A DNA stretch of 64,000 nt from Rhizorhabdus dicambivorans (GCF_002355275.1 NZ_CP023449.1:2334001-2398000); one strand, 5' to 3'; counted from the stretch's first letter, positions 8,459 through 17,203 are shown. Notes: a model not told the origin generated them from the letters alone. Numbers and translations: made by a program.

Positions 8459-9216
8459 TGGCGGAGGATTTCAAGATCGTCCTGGAGGACGTGGCCAAGG
8501 CTTTCGGCTCGAACCGCGTCCTCGACGGCGTCAACCTGGAGATCGAGCGCGGCGAATCGATGGTGATCATCGGACAGTCGGGCAGCGGCAAATCGGTGAT
8601 GCTCAAGACCATCCTCGGCCTGATCAAGCCCGATCGTGGTGCGATCCGCGTGGACGGGCGGGACCTGACCCATATGTCGAACCGCGAGCTGGAGGCAGCG
8701 CGCGCCAAGTTCGGCATGTTGTTCCAGGGTTCGGCGCTGTTCGATTCCCTCCCGATCTGGCGCAATGTGACCTTCGCCCTGACCCAGGGGCGTGCGCGCG
8801 ATACTGCGAATATGCGTAAGATCGCGGCTGAGAATCTCGAACGGGTCGGACTGGGCAGCAGCGTTCTCGACCTGAGGCCCAGTGAGCTCTCGGGCGGGAT
8901 GCAGAAGCGCGTGGCGCTGGCCCGCGCGATCGCGCCCCGCCCGGAGATCATCTTCTTCGATGAGCCGACCACCGGCCTGGATCCTATCCGAGCCGACGTG
9001 ATCAACGATCTGATCGTCGAACTGGTCGAGGAACTGGGCGTGACCGCGCTCACCATCACCCATGACATGGCGTCGGCGCGCAAGATCGCGCATCGGGTGG
9101 CGATGCTCTATCAAGGCAAGATCGTCTGGCGCGGCCCGCGCGATCGTCTCTACGACAGCGGAAACCCTTATGTGGATCAGTTCGTTCAGGGCCGAGCCGA
9201 AGGCCCGATACGATAG
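8458..9216 (+). CDS. mlaF: MlaF-family ABC transporter ATPase
   Basis: 252 residues with a complete ABC ATPase set: Walker A GQSGSGKS (39-46), Q-loop MLFQGSALFDSL, signature ELSGGMQKR, Walker B IIFFDEPTTGLDP and the switch histidine in TITHDM. The Q-loop sequence and GGMQKRVALARAI are typical of MlaF. It energises phospholipid transport with MlaE. No mlaD (MCE-domain) gene follows; a probable terminator comes next, so the substrate-binding partner must be encoded elsewhere. Confidence 0.93.
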   Translation: MAEDFKIVLEDVAKAFGSNRVLDGVNLEIERGESMVIIGQSGSGKSVMLKTILGLIKPDRGAIRVDGRDLTHMSNRELEAARAKFGMLFQGSALFDSLPIWRNVTFALTQGRARDTANMRKIAAENLERVGLGSSVLDLRPSELSGGMQKRVALARAIAPRPEIIFFDEPTTGLDPIRADVINDLIVELVEELGVTALTITHDMASARKIAHRVAMLYQGKIVWRGPRDRLYDSGNPYVDQFVQGRAEGPIR

Positions 9217-9228
9217 ATTCATCTTCGA

Positions 9229-9255
9229 CGCTTTCGATTAGTGAAAGCGCATTTT
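9229..9255 (+). terminator. Probable rho-independent terminator after mlaF
   Basis: Seven-base perfect stem CGCTTTC (9229-9235) / GAAAGCG (9243-9249) with a seven-base loop, followed by CATTTTCT. It lies 12 bp past the mlaF stop and 64 bp before the peroxiredoxin start, separating the two units. Confidence 0.6.
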
Positions 9256-9319
9256 CTCATTGGATCGATCAGCGTCGCTTCGGCAGACAGCGCGCTCCTA
9301 TTCAAGAGAAGGACCCAAG

Positions 9320-9874
9320 ATGCTCGGACGAACCGTTCCCGATGTAACCCTGAAGACCCGCGTGCGCGACGAGAGTGTGGGCGGTCCCAATCCCTTTCGC
9401 TGGGAGGATGTTCACACCGGCGAACTGTTCAAGGGGCGTCGCACCGTCGTCTTCGCACTGCCGGGCGCCTTCACACCGACCTGCTCGACCGAGCAGTGCC
9501 CGGCCTATGAGCGCAGCTATGACGCGCTCAGGGCCGCGGGCGCCGACGAGGTCTATTGTCTTTCGGTCAATGACTCCTTCGTCATGTACCAGTGGGCGAA
9601 GCATCTCGGGATCGAGAAGACCAAGATGCTGCCCGACGGGTCGGGCGACTTCACCCGCCGCATGGGCATGCTGATCAACAAGGATCATCTCGGTTTCGGT
9701 GATCGTTCCTGGCGCTATGCGATGGTCGTGGATGACGGCAAGGTCGTCGCCTGGTTCGAGGAACCCGGAATCAACGACGCCGGGACCGACGACGACCCCT
9801 ATGGGGAAAGCGCGCCCGAAAAGGTGCTCGAATGGCTCAAGGCGCATCCGGTGAAGCAACACGCCGCGGCGTGA
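9320..9874 (+). CDS. Peroxiredoxin (Prx5-like redoxin)
   Basis: 184 residues from ATG 9320, with GAGAAGGA 7-10 bases upstream; the further upstream ATG lacks a site and would give an atypical N-terminus. It reduces H2O2, alkyl hydroperoxides or peroxynitrite through the peroxidatic Cys55 in PGAFTPTCSTEQCP; Cys60 lies five residues on, as in AhpC/TSA proteins of the Prx5/PMP20 group. A conserved Arg is in GDRSWRYAMVVDDGKV. No glutaredoxin domain is fused. The gene converges on a glutathione transferase, compatible with a thiol-dependent detoxification role, though the two are not co-transcribed. Confidence 0.92.
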   Translation: MLGRTVPDVTLKTRVRDESVGGPNPFRWEDVHTGELFKGRRTVVFALPGAFTPTCSTEQCPAYERSYDALRAAGADEVYCLSVNDSFVMYQWAKHLGIEKTKMLPDGSGDFTRRMGMLINKDHLGFGDRSWRYAMVVDDGKVVAWFEEPGINDAGTDDDPYGESAPEKVLEWLKAHPVKQHAAA

Positions 9875-9914
9875 CGGAATAAGTATCTGTAGTTGCGCGT
9901 AAAGACATTGGAGG

Positions 9915-9945
9915 CCGGGATCCCCGCGATCCCGGTCTTCACCAT
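9915..9945. terminator. Hairpin between convergent peroxiredoxin and GST genes
   Basis: Perfect 8-bp stem CCGGGATC (9915-9922) / GATCCCGG (9928-9935) with a CCCGC loop, then TCTTCACCATTTT on the plus side. It sits between two convergent genes and may terminate both. The T-tract is imperfect. Confidence 0.5.
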
Positions 9946-9947
9946 TT

Positions 9948-10538
9948 TCAGCGCGCCGGATCAATCCCGAGCGCCTGTTCGACCCGCGCGATCCAGCGCT
10001 TCACCGCGGGATAGCCGTCCAGCTGGAAACCGCCTTCAGGGGCGACCCGGGTGTAGGCGACGAGGGCGATGTCCGCGAGGCTGAAGACATCGCTGGCCAG
10101 GAAGGTCCGGCAGCGCAAGGTATCGTCCATCAGCTTGAGTGCCGCCTTGCCACGTTCGACGATGCGCGGCTCCAGTTCGGCCGGATTCTTGCCCAGATAG
10201 CGCAGCTGGAAGCGCGCGACCGCCACATAGGGTTCGTGGCTATATTGTTCCCAGAACAGCCACTCGTGCATCTTCGCCCGGCTGTAGCCATCGGTGGGGA
10301 TGAGGTCCGAACCCTCGGCGAAGGCCAGCATGATCGCGTTGGACTGCGCCAGGCACCGGCCGTCGTCGAAGCGGACCAGGGGCACCTGACCGGCCGGGTT
10401 CATGGCGAGGAAATCCGGTGCCCGCGTCTCGCCGTTGAGAACGCTGGTCTCGATCCACTGGTAGGAAAGGCCACGCAGGTCGGCGGTCCACTTCACCTTC
10501 AGGCAGTTTCCCGAGACCGAATCGCCATAGATGCGCAC
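9948..10538 (-). CDS. Glutathione S-transferase family protein
   Basis: 196 residues from GTG 10538, selected because AAGGGGAA lies just upstream and the protein then begins MRIYGDSVSGNCLKV as GSTs do; ATG 10556 adds six residues. The N-terminal thioredoxin-like domain has the cis-Pro in AGQVPLV and the glutathione-binding QSNAIM. The C-terminal all-helical domain contains SLADIALVAYT with the conserved Asp of the N-capping box. It conjugates glutathione to, or reduces, an unknown electrophile. The substrate class cannot be read from the sequence. Confidence 0.9.
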   Translation of the reverse strand: MRIYGDSVSGNCLKVKWTADLRGLSYQWIETSVLNGETRAPDFLAMNPAGQVPLVRFDDGRCLAQSNAIMLAFAEGSDLIPTDGYSRAKMHEWLFWEQYSHEPYVAVARFQLRYLGKNPAELEPRIVERGKAALKLMDDTLRCRTFLASDVFSLADIALVAYTRVAPEGGFQLDGYPAVKRWIARVEQALGIDPAR

Positions 10539-10683
10539 CGATTCTTCCCCTTCCATCTCTTTCGCCGGGCATAGAGCCGCTTGTCAGCGTAAAGAAACAA
10601 AGGTGCAACGCGCTTTGATAAAGCCCCCTTATCGTTCTGGGATCGCTGGACCTTTGTGCAAGGTTCGGAACCCGGCCCAGACC

Positions 10684-10736
10684 CTTGTCACAAAGGCGTA
10701 AGCGTTCGTCGGGGCGGCTGTAACAAAAGCGAATCA
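10684..10736 (+). promoter_or_regulatory. Possible Pho-box-like sites upstream of plcP-agt
   Basis: The leader of the metallophosphoesterase gene contains CTTGTCACAAAGGCGTAAG (from 10684) and CTGTAACAAAAGCGAATCA (from 10718). Each shows the TGTCA/TGTAAC half-site plus an A-run that resembles PhoB boxes (TGTCA-n6-TGTCA), but the second half-site is poor. A further TTGTCAGCGTAAAG lies nearer the GST. The case rests mainly on the known phosphate regulation of PlcP-Agt pairs in other alphaproteobacteria. Confidence 0.25.
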
Positions 10737-10771
10737 TAGGCTCCGCACGTCACCCAGCCAGGAGACGAGCG

Positions 10772-11635
10772 ATGAACGCCATCACCCGGATCGCGGCCGC
10801 GCAAGGCGCCCGCCCGGCCTTTCCCGAAGCCCGCCGCGAGCGCCGCCGTTACCGGACCATCTGGGTCTCGGACATCCATCTCGGCACGCGCGGCTGCAAC
10901 GCCCAGATGCTGATCGATTTCCTGGACTCTACCGACAGCGACACGATGTATCTGGTCGGCGACATCATTGATGGCTGGCGGCTCAGGCGAAGCTGGTACT
11001 GGCCCTCGGCGCACAATGACATCGTCTGGCGGGTGATGAAGCGCGCCAAGCGCGGCACCCGTGTCGTCTACATTCCGGGCAACCATGACGAGATGTTCCG
11101 GCAATTCTCGGGCCTCACCTTCGGCGGGATCGAGATCCGCCGCAGCGCGATCCACCAGACCGCCGACGGCCGCCGCCTGATGGTCACCCATGGAGACGAG
11201 TTCGACACGGTGGTGATGTGCCACCGCTGGCTCGCCTTCGCCGGGGACTTTGCCTACGAGACGCTGATGCGGCTGAACGTCTTGATCAACGCGGTGCGGC
11301 AGAAATTCGACCTGCCCTATTGGTCGCTGTCGAAGCACGCCAAGCAGAAGGTCAAGAACGCAGTCGAGTTCATCTCGCGCTTCGAGGAGGCCGTCGCGCA
11401 CGAGGCGGGGACGCGCGGTGTCGATGGCGTGGTCTGCGGCCATATCCACACCGCAGAGATCCGCCAGTTCGGGGACATCGTATATTATAATGACGGCGAC
11501 TGGGTGGAAGGTTGTACGGCGCTGGTCGAGCATTTCGACGGCAGGATGGAGGTGCTCCACTGGGCCGACGAGATGGCGGCCCGCAAGCGTGCCGAAGCGG
11601 AGGCGGGCCTGTCGGCGGCGGCGCTGGCGGCCTGA
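10772..11635 (+). CDS. plcP: PlcP-like metallophosphoesterase (LpxH/COG2908 family)
   Basis: 287 residues with all calcineurin-type metal motifs: SDIHLG (Asp34, His36), GDIIDGW (63-69), GNHDE (103-107), THGDEFD and CGHIHTAE. Homologues are often labelled UDP-2,3-diacylglucosamine hydrolase. In marine alphaproteobacteria a member of this family paired with a GT4 enzyme is PlcP, which removes phospholipid headgroups to give diacylglycerol during phosphate limitation. The next gene is exactly such a glycosyltransferase, overlapping by one base (TGATG), so PlcP is my preferred reading; LpxH is the alternative. The start has CCAGGAGA about five bases upstream. Confidence 0.75.
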   Translation: MNAITRIAAAQGARPAFPEARRERRRYRTIWVSDIHLGTRGCNAQMLIDFLDSTDSDTMYLVGDIIDGWRLRRSWYWPSAHNDIVWRVMKRAKRGTRVVYIPGNHDEMFRQFSGLTFGGIEIRRSAIHQTADGRRLMVTHGDEFDTVVMCHRWLAFAGDFAYETLMRLNVLINAVRQKFDLPYWSLSKHAKQKVKNAVEFISRFEEAVAHEAGTRGVDGVVCGHIHTAEIRQFGDIVYYNDGDWVEGCTALVEHFDGRMEVLHWADEMAARKRAEAEAGLSAAALAA

Positions 11636-12663
11636 TGCGCATCGCCATCGCCACCGACGCCTGGGCCCCGCAGGTCAACGGCGTCGTCCGCACGCTCCAG
11701 TCGGTCACTGCCGAACTGGTTGCAATGGGCCATGATGTCTGCGTGATCGCCCCCGATCAGTTCCGCACCCTGCCATGCCCGAGCTATCCCGAGATCAGGC
11801 TGGCGCTGACCACCCATTTCGGGGTCGGCCGCCGGATCGCCGAGTTCGGCGCGGAGGCGATCCATATCGCTACCGAAGGGCCGATCGGACTCGCCGCGCG
11901 TCGCCATTGTCTGAGCCGCCGCTTCCTCTTCACCACCGCCTATCATACCCAGTTCCCGGACTATGTGGCGGAGCGGACCGGAATGCCGGCCGACTGGTTC
12001 TGGCACTACATGCGCTGGTTCCACGGCCCATCGTCGGCGGTGCTGGCCTCTACCCCGTCGGTCGAAGCGATCCTGCGGGCGCGTGGGGTCGGCCCGGTCC
12101 GGCGCTGGGGCAGGGGCGTGGACCTCGACCTGTTCACGGCCGGGCGTGCCGGGCACCCCGCGCTCGCCAATCTCCCTCGACCGGTACAGCTCTATGTCGG
12201 CCGGGTTGCGGTCGAAAAGAATATCGAGGCTTTTCTGGCGTGCGACGTGTCGGGCTCCAAGGTGGTCGTCGGCGACGGCCCGGCGCGAGTGGCGCTGGCG
12301 CGCGCTTATCCGAACGTGCGCTTTCTCGGCGCGCTCCATGGCGAGGAACTGGCATCGACCTATGCCGGGGCGGATGTGTTCGTCTTCCCAAGCCGCACCG
12401 ACACCTTCGGGCTGGTGATGATCGAGGCGCTGGCCTGCGGCACGCCGGTCGCGGCCTATCCGGTGACCGGACCGATCGACGTTCTCGACCCCGCTTCCTC
12501 TGGCATGGACGAGAATCTCGGTGTCGCGATCGCCAGGGCGCTCGCCTGCGATCGCGCGGCGGCCGCCGCCTATGGCGCGACCTTCGGCTGGCGCCGCAGC
12601 GCCGAGCAGTTCCTGGACGCACTGATCCCGCAGGGGGAGGGGAAGAAGCGGCTGTCGGCATAG
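11635..12663 (+). CDS. GT4 glycosyltransferase, probable diacylglycerol glycosyltransferase (Agt)
   Basis: 342 residues from the ATG overlapping the plcP stop. GT-B fold: the N-terminal domain begins MRIAIATDAWAPQVNGVV-TL, the signature of the lipid GT4 group (SqdX, MgtA, Agt). The C-terminal donor domain has YVGRVAVEKNIEAFL and VFVFPSRTDTFGLVMIEALA with the E-x7-E retaining motif. Operon partnership with a PlcP-type phosphoesterase predicts glycosylation of the released diacylglycerol to make phosphorus-free glycolipid. Donor sugar is unknown. Confidence is high for GT4 and moderate for the lipid role. Confidence 0.85.
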   Translation: MRIAIATDAWAPQVNGVVRTLQSVTAELVAMGHDVCVIAPDQFRTLPCPSYPEIRLALTTHFGVGRRIAEFGAEAIHIATEGPIGLAARRHCLSRRFLFTTAYHTQFPDYVAERTGMPADWFWHYMRWFHGPSSAVLASTPSVEAILRARGVGPVRRWGRGVDLDLFTAGRAGHPALANLPRPVQLYVGRVAVEKNIEAFLACDVSGSKVVVGDGPARVALARAYPNVRFLGALHGEELASTYAGADVFVFPSRTDTFGLVMIEALACGTPVAAYPVTGPIDVLDPASSGMDENLGVAIARALACDRAAAAAYGATFGWRRSAEQFLDALIPQGEGKKRLSA

Positions 12664-12774
12664 GCTTTCTACTTCCGCCGCTTTCGCGTGAGAGGGCTGG
12701 TGAGGAAGAAGGGGTCCGAATCTAAGAGTTCTTGCCCTCCGCCACGGCCTTCACTACATCATCGTCCATGCTTC

Positions 12775-12807
12775 GGCCGCTCCGTGACGGGGCGGCCCTT
12801 TTATTTT
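12775..12807 (+). terminator. Terminator-like hairpin between agt and trcR
   Basis: GGCCGC-CC (from 12775) pairs with GG-GCGGCC (to 12797) around a short TGAC loop and is followed by CTTTTATTTTT. It ends the plcP-agt unit, though its position 13 bp before the trcR start means it could also act in trcR's leader. Confidence 0.75.
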
Positions 12808-12819
12808 TGGAGGACCGTC

Positions 12820-13500
12820 ATGGCCCAGCCGCTCATGCCCCATGCGACCGCTTCGTGGCTGGTCGACAACACCGCGCTCAGCTTCCCGCAGATCGCCGAG
12901 TTCTGCGGGCTGCACATCCTGGAGATCCAGGCGATCGCGGACGACATGGCGGCGACCAAGCTGACCGGCCGCGATCCGGTCCGCGCCGGCGAACTGACCA
13001 TGGCCGAGATCGAGAAGGGCCAGAAGGACCCGAACTACCGCCTCGTCATGCAGAAGGGGCCGGACCAGCTGCGCCGTACCAAGGGGCCGCGCTACACGCC
13101 GGTTTCCAAGCGCCAGGACAAGCCCGACGGCATCGCCTGGATCATCCGCAACCATCCCGAGGTGTCGGACGGCCAGATCTCCAAGCTGATCGGCACCACG
13201 CGTACCACCATCGCCGCGATCCGTGACCGGACCCACTGGAACATCGCCAATATCGTTCCCAAGGATCCCGTGACGCTGGGCCTCTGCTCGCAGCGCGAGC
13301 TGGACGCGGTCGTCGCCAAGGCGGCCAAGGCGGCGGGCATCGAGGCGGTGCCGGACACCCGTCTGGAAGGCGATCGCGAGGAGTTGATCGCCCAACTGCG
13401 TGCCGAGCGCGATGCCGCCGCCCGCAGTGCCGATGCGATCCACGCCAGCGAGGAATCGACCTTCGGCGGTGCGACCTTCATCGATCCGTTCAAGAAATAG
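12820..13500 (+). CDS. trcR: Cell-cycle transcriptional regulator TrcR (DUF1013)
   Basis: 226 residues from ATG 12820 with TTGGAGGAC upstream; the open frame extends 5' through the terminator but that part is not conserved-looking. The sequence has the DUF1013 features: MPHATASWLVDNTALSF-QIA-FC-LH, WIIRNHPEV-D-QI-KLIGTTR-TI-AIR-RTHWN (a helix-turn-helix with a characteristic GTT-TI pattern), and a C-terminal coiled tail. TrcR associates with RNA polymerase and affects cell-cycle transcription in Caulobacter; it is restricted to Alphaproteobacteria, which supports the taxonomic call. Confidence 0.93.
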   Translation: MAQPLMPHATASWLVDNTALSFPQIAEFCGLHILEIQAIADDMAATKLTGRDPVRAGELTMAEIEKGQKDPNYRLVMQKGPDQLRRTKGPRYTPVSKRQDKPDGIAWIIRNHPEVSDGQISKLIGTTRTTIAAIRDRTHWNIANIVPKDPVTLGLCSQRELDAVVAKAAKAAGIEAVPDTRLEGDREELIAQLRAERDAAARSADAIHASEESTFGGATFIDPFKK

Positions 13501-13554
13501 GCGGTATCGCAAGACGGCTTGACCCTACCGTCTGCCGAGACCAAGAACCCTCCT

Positions 13555-13800
13555 ATGGATGACAGCGCTGTTCCCGCCGATCTCAGCTTCGAAGAGGCCC
13601 TCAAGCAGCTGGAGGCTATCGTTCGGCAGCTCGAATCGGGCGACGTGCCGCTCGACGAGTCGATCACGCTCTATGCCAGGGGTGACGCGCTCAAGCGCCG
13701 CTGCGAGGAGCGGCTGAAGGCCGCACAGGCCCGGATCGAGAAGATTAGTCTCGGCGCCGACGGCGCGCCGCGAGGGACAGAGCCCTTCAACGCAAGCTGA
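13555..13800 (+). CDS. xseB: Exodeoxyribonuclease VII small subunit
   Basis: 81 residues, the family's usual size. [20 protein letters not shown] and [25 protein letters not shown] are the conserved XseB helices that dock on XseA to form the single-strand DNA exonuclease. The start is ATG 13555, with a weak site; an upstream TTG/ATG frame adds 12 residues. It is followed 3 bp later by ispA, the classical xseB-ispA order of many proteobacteria. Confidence 0.93.
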   Translation: MDDSAVPADLSFEEALKQLEAIVRQLESGDVPLDESITLYARGDALKRRCEERLKAAQARIEKISLGADGAPRGTEPFNAS

Positions 13801-13803
13801 TCC

Positions 13804-14694
13804 ATGGGCGATTTGCTGTCCCTGGAGCTGGCGCGGATCGCGCAGGAGATCGACAGCCGCTTCGACGCGCTGTTAACCCCGCCCGACGACAGCCGCCGCA
13901 CACTTTACGAGGCGATGCGCCATGCGGCGATCGGCGGCGGCAAGCGGTTACGGCCGTTGTTGGTCTGCGGCGCGGCGCGGCTTTTCGCCGTCGATCCCGA
14001 ATGCGCGCTACGGGCGGGCGTCGCGGTCGAGGCGATCCATGTCTACAGCCTGGTCCACGACGATCTGCCGGCGATGGACGACGACGACATGCGACGGGGG
14101 CGTCCGACCGTCCACAAGGCCTTTGACGAGGCGACCGCGATCCTGGTCGGCGATGCCTTCCAGGCGCTGGCCTTCGAGATATTGGCGGCACCCGCCACCC
14201 ATGGCGATCCGTTCGTCCGCGCGGAACTGGTGGCGGCGCTGGCGGCTGCATCGGGCCCGGCGGGGATGGTCGGCGGCCAGGCGATGGACATGGCGGCGGT
14301 GGCGCTGATGCACGATCTGGCGACGATAAGCCGGCTCCAGCAGCTCAAGACCGGGGCGCTGATCGGCTTCTCGATCGAGGCCGGCGCGATCCTCGGCAAG
14401 GTGCCGCCGGAAGGGCGCACGCGGCTGCGCGGCTATGCGCATGATCTGGGGCTGGCCTTCCAGATCGCCGATGACCTGCTCGATGCCGAAGGCGATCCGG
14501 TCGCGATGGGCAAGGCGGCCGGCAAAGACGATGCCGCCGGCAAGGCGACCTTCGTTTCGCTGCTGGGGATAGATCGGGCGCGAGCGCAGGCCCGGCTGTT
14601 GTCGGAACAGGCGATCGAGCATCTTGGCAATTTCGGGCATGAGGCCGATCTGCTACGCGAGATCGCGGCCTATGCGGTCGATCGCGACCGCTGA
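13804..14694 (+). CDS. ispA: Farnesyl/geranyl diphosphate synthase (polyprenyl synthetase)
   Basis: 296 residues, typical for short-chain bacterial prenyl transferases. GGGKRLRP (44-51), the first Asp-rich motif VHDDLPAMDDDD (85-95, with the two-residue bacterial insertion) and the second motif FQIADDLLD are present, plus the lysine pair in GKDDAAGKAT-V. It condenses IPP with DMAPP and GPP to make FPP for quinones, undecaprenyl phosphate and carotenoids. Coupled to xseB. Product chain length is inferred from family and length. Confidence 0.94.
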   Translation: MGDLLSLELARIAQEIDSRFDALLTPPDDSRRTLYEAMRHAAIGGGKRLRPLLVCGAARLFAVDPECALRAGVAVEAIHVYSLVHDDLPAMDDDDMRRGRPTVHKAFDEATAILVGDAFQALAFEILAAPATHGDPFVRAELVAALAAASGPAGMVGGQAMDMAAVALMHDLATISRLQQLKTGALIGFSIEAGAILGKVPPEGRTRLRGYAHDLGLAFQIADDLLDAEGDPVAMGKAAGKDDAAGKATFVSLLGIDRARAQARLLSEQAIEHLGNFGHEADLLREIAAYAVDRDR

Positions 14695-14716
14695 ACGCCA
14701 AGGGGGGGAGTATATC

Positions 14717-15217
14717 ATGCGTATCGGCGTCTATCCCGGCACTTTCGACCCGATCACCCTGGGGCATATGGATATCATCCGGCGCGGGGCGAAGCTGGTC
14801 GACAAGCTCGTCATCGGCGTCACCACCAATGCGTCGAAGTCGCCGATGTTCACCGTCGAGGAGCGGCTTGCGATGGTCCGCCGCGAGACCGCCGATCTGG
14901 GCGGGGGCATCGAGGTCGTGGCGTTCGATTCGCTGCTGATGGACTTCGCCGAGAAGATGGGTGCGTCGGTGATCGTGCGCGGTCTGCGCGCCGTCGCCGA
15001 TTTCGAATATGAATATCAGATGGCGGGGATGAACCAGCAGCTCAACAACCGGGTCGAGACCGTCTTCCTGATGGCCGACGTGGCGCTGCAGCCGATCGCG
15101 TCGCGTCTCGTCAAGGAGATCGCGATCTATGGCGGGGCGATCAGCCGCTTCGTTCCGCCGACGGTGGTGCAGGAAGTCGTCGCGCGTGTCGAAAAGATCG
15201 GTAAGAAGGGAAGCTGA
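14717..15217 (+). CDS. coaD: Phosphopantetheine adenylyltransferase
   Basis: 166 residues from ATG 14717, with AGGGGGGAG 6-8 bases upstream. It transfers AMP from ATP to 4'-phosphopantetheine in coenzyme A synthesis. Visible: YPGTFDPITLGHMDII with the nucleotidyl-transferase T/HxGH motif (His17), the RGLRAVADFEYEYQMAGMN substrate region and VSSR-like PIASRLVKEIA. It follows ispA by 22 bp and precedes the cyclophilin gene by 58 bp. Confidence 0.96.
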   Translation: MRIGVYPGTFDPITLGHMDIIRRGAKLVDKLVIGVTTNASKSPMFTVEERLAMVRRETADLGGGIEVVAFDSLLMDFAEKMGASVIVRGLRAVADFEYEYQMAGMNQQLNNRVETVFLMADVALQPIASRLVKEIAIYGGAISRFVPPTVVQEVVARVEKIGKKGS

Positions 15218-15275
15218 CCCGGTTCAGCCGAGCGCAAGCCGCCCCGCTCTATGGGGCCGTCAGGTGCGTGGGAGA

Positions 15276-16175
15276 ATGGATTTGAAGCGTTCGAAGTTCG
15301 TCCTTGCGGCTATGGCCGGCCTGTTCGCCGCCGGCACCGCGCTTGCCCAGATCGCGCCGGCAGACGTACCGCCGCCGCCCGATCCGCAGAATATCCTGAA
15401 TCTCGACCTGTCGACCGGCGGGCGGGTGAAGGTCCAGCTGCGCCCCGACAAGGCACCCAATTCGGTCGAGCGGATCAAGACGCTGGTGCGCCGTCATTTC
15501 TATGATGGGCTCAGCTTTCACCGAGTCATCGAAGGTTTCATGGCCCAGGGCGGCGATCCCAAGGGCACCGGCGAGGGCGGCTCCGACCTGCCCGACCTGA
15601 AGGCCGAGTTCAACGATCTGCCGCATGTGCGCGGAACCATGGCGATGGCCCGGGCCGAGGGCCTCGATACGGCCAACAGCCAGTTCTACCTCATGCTCCA
15701 GCCCAATCTGACGCTCGACGGGAACTATACCGCGATCGGCCGGGTGATCGCGGGCATGCAATATGTCGATGCCCTGGAGAAGGGCGAGCCGCCGGCCAAC
15801 CCCTCCAAGATCGTCCGTGCGTCGATAGAGTCGGATGACCAGGGACAGGCTCCGGTTGCCTTTGTGCCGCCTGCCGCGCCCGCCCCCGCGCCCACGGTCG
15901 TCGCTGCGCCGACCAAGGAATCGAAGAAGGCCGCCAAGGAGGCTGAGAAGGCCCAGAAGAAGGCGGCGAAGCAGGCGCGCGAGAAGGCCAAGGACGGCGC
16001 CACCCCCAATGAGCTTCCCGCGCCGGCTGCGGCGCTTGGCGGCGAGGCGGCGGCTGAGCCAGCGCTCGCGGGCCCCGACACTTCGGCCGCGGTCGAGGCG
16101 GTCTCTGGCGGTCCGGCCACCGATGCCGCCGTCCAGAGCCTTGCGAGCGACGAGGCCATCGCCTCTCCCAAATAA
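15276..16175 (+). CDS. Secreted cyclophilin-type peptidylprolyl isomerase with Lys/Ala/Pro-rich tail
   Basis: About 299 residues. A basic start (MDLKRSKF) and hydrophobic stretch ending TALAQ form a signal peptide, so it acts in the periplasm. The cyclophilin domain (about 30-190) shows [21 protein letters not shown] and NSQFYLML. The last ~110 residues are low complexity: a Lys/Ala run rich in KKAAKEAEK and a Pro/Ala-rich end, unusual for a cyclophilin and possibly a wall- or nucleic-acid-binding tail. The ATG at 15276 has GGAG only one base away; the in-frame TTG at 15282 has better spacing and may be the real start. The stop overlaps the queA start. Confidence 0.9.
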   Translation: MDLKRSKFVLAAMAGLFAAGTALAQIAPADVPPPPDPQNILNLDLSTGGRVKVQLRPDKAPNSVERIKTLVRRHFYDGLSFHRVIEGFMAQGGDPKGTGEGGSDLPDLKAEFNDLPHVRGTMAMARAEGLDTANSQFYLMLQPNLTLDGNYTAIGRVIAGMQYVDALEKGEPPANPSKIVRASIESDDQGQAPVAFVPPAAPAPAPTVVAAPTKESKKAAKEAEKAQKKAAKQAREKAKDGATPNELPAPAAALGGEAAAEPALAGPDTSAAVEAVSGGPATDAAVQSLASDEAIASPK

Positions 16176-17203
16176 TGCGCGTCGATCTTTTCGATTTCGA
16201 TCTGCCGCCCGAGAATATCGCCCTTAGGCCCGTATCCCCGCGCGACAGCGCTAGGATGCTGGTGCTGGAGGGTGCGGAGGGTATTTTCGACCGATCGGTT
16301 TCGGACCTGCCGGGTCTGCTGCGCGGTGGCGACTGCCTTGTGTTCAATGACACCCGCGTGATTCCGGCTCAGCTGGAGGGGCGGCGCGGAGAGGCGCGGA
16401 TCGGCGCCACTCTGCACAAGCGCGAAGGGCTGCGGCAATGGCGCGCCTTCGTGCGCAACGCCAAACGGGTGCGGACCGGCGACCGGATCGATTTCGGCGT
16501 GGGCGTGTCGGCGATTGCCGCCGATCGCGGCGAGGACGGATCGATCCTGCTCGATTTTGAGGGGAGTGAGCCGGTCGAACTGCTGCTCGAACGCGCCGGC
16601 ACCATGCCGCTGCCGCCCTATATCGCCGGCAAGCGCCCCACCGATGAGCGCGACCATGAGGATTACCAGACGATGTTCGCGCGGGAGAAGGGGGCGGTAG
16701 CGGCTCCCACCGCCGCGCTCCATTTCACGCCCCGGCTGATCGAGGCGCTCGCCGTCGCCGGTATCGCCACCGAGACTCTCACCCTTCATGTCGGCGCGGG
16801 AACCTTCCTGCCGGTGAAGGCCGACGACACCGACGATCACCGCATGCACGCCGAATGGGGCCGGATCGACATGGCCACCGCCGATCGGCTCAACGCGGTG
16901 CGGGCGAAGGGCGGCAGGGTCATCGCGGTCGGCACCACCAGCCTGCGGCTGATCGAGAGCGCGGCCGGGGAGGATGGGCTGATCCACCCCTTCGAGGGCG
17001 ACACCGCGATCTTCATCACCCCCGGCTACCGCTTTCGCGGGATCGACGGGCTGATGACCAACTTCCATCTGCCGAAGTCCACCCTGTTCATGCTGGTGAG
17101 CGCGCTGATGGGGCGGGAGCGGATGCAGGCGGCCTATGCGCACGCCATAGGCACGGGATATCGCTTCTACAGCTACGGGGACTCCAGTCTTTTGCTGCCT
17201 TGA
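16175..17203 (+). CDS. queA: tRNA preQ1(34) S-adenosylmethionine ribosyltransferase-isomerase QueA
   Basis: 342 residues, the usual length. [18 protein letters not shown], the [10 protein letters not shown] motif, [19 protein letters not shown], the [12 protein letters not shown] signature and [16 protein letters not shown] are all present. It forms epoxyqueuosine at the wobble position of GUN tRNAs. No tgt gene follows within the window, where it is often linked; instead an S9 peptidase starts 32 bp later. Start and upstream stop share one base. Confidence 0.96.
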   Translation: MRVDLFDFDLPPENIALRPVSPRDSARMLVLEGAEGIFDRSVSDLPGLLRGGDCLVFNDTRVIPAQLEGRRGEARIGATLHKREGLRQWRAFVRNAKRVRTGDRIDFGVGVSAIAADRGEDGSILLDFEGSEPVELLLERAGTMPLPPYIAGKRPTDERDHEDYQTMFAREKGAVAAPTAALHFTPRLIEALAVAGIATETLTLHVGAGTFLPVKADDTDDHRMHAEWGRIDMATADRLNAVRAKGGRVIAVGTTSLRLIESAAGEDGLIHPFEGDTAIFITPGYRFRGIDGLMTNFHLPKSTLFMLVSALMGRERMQAAYAHAIGTGYRFYSYGDSSLLLP

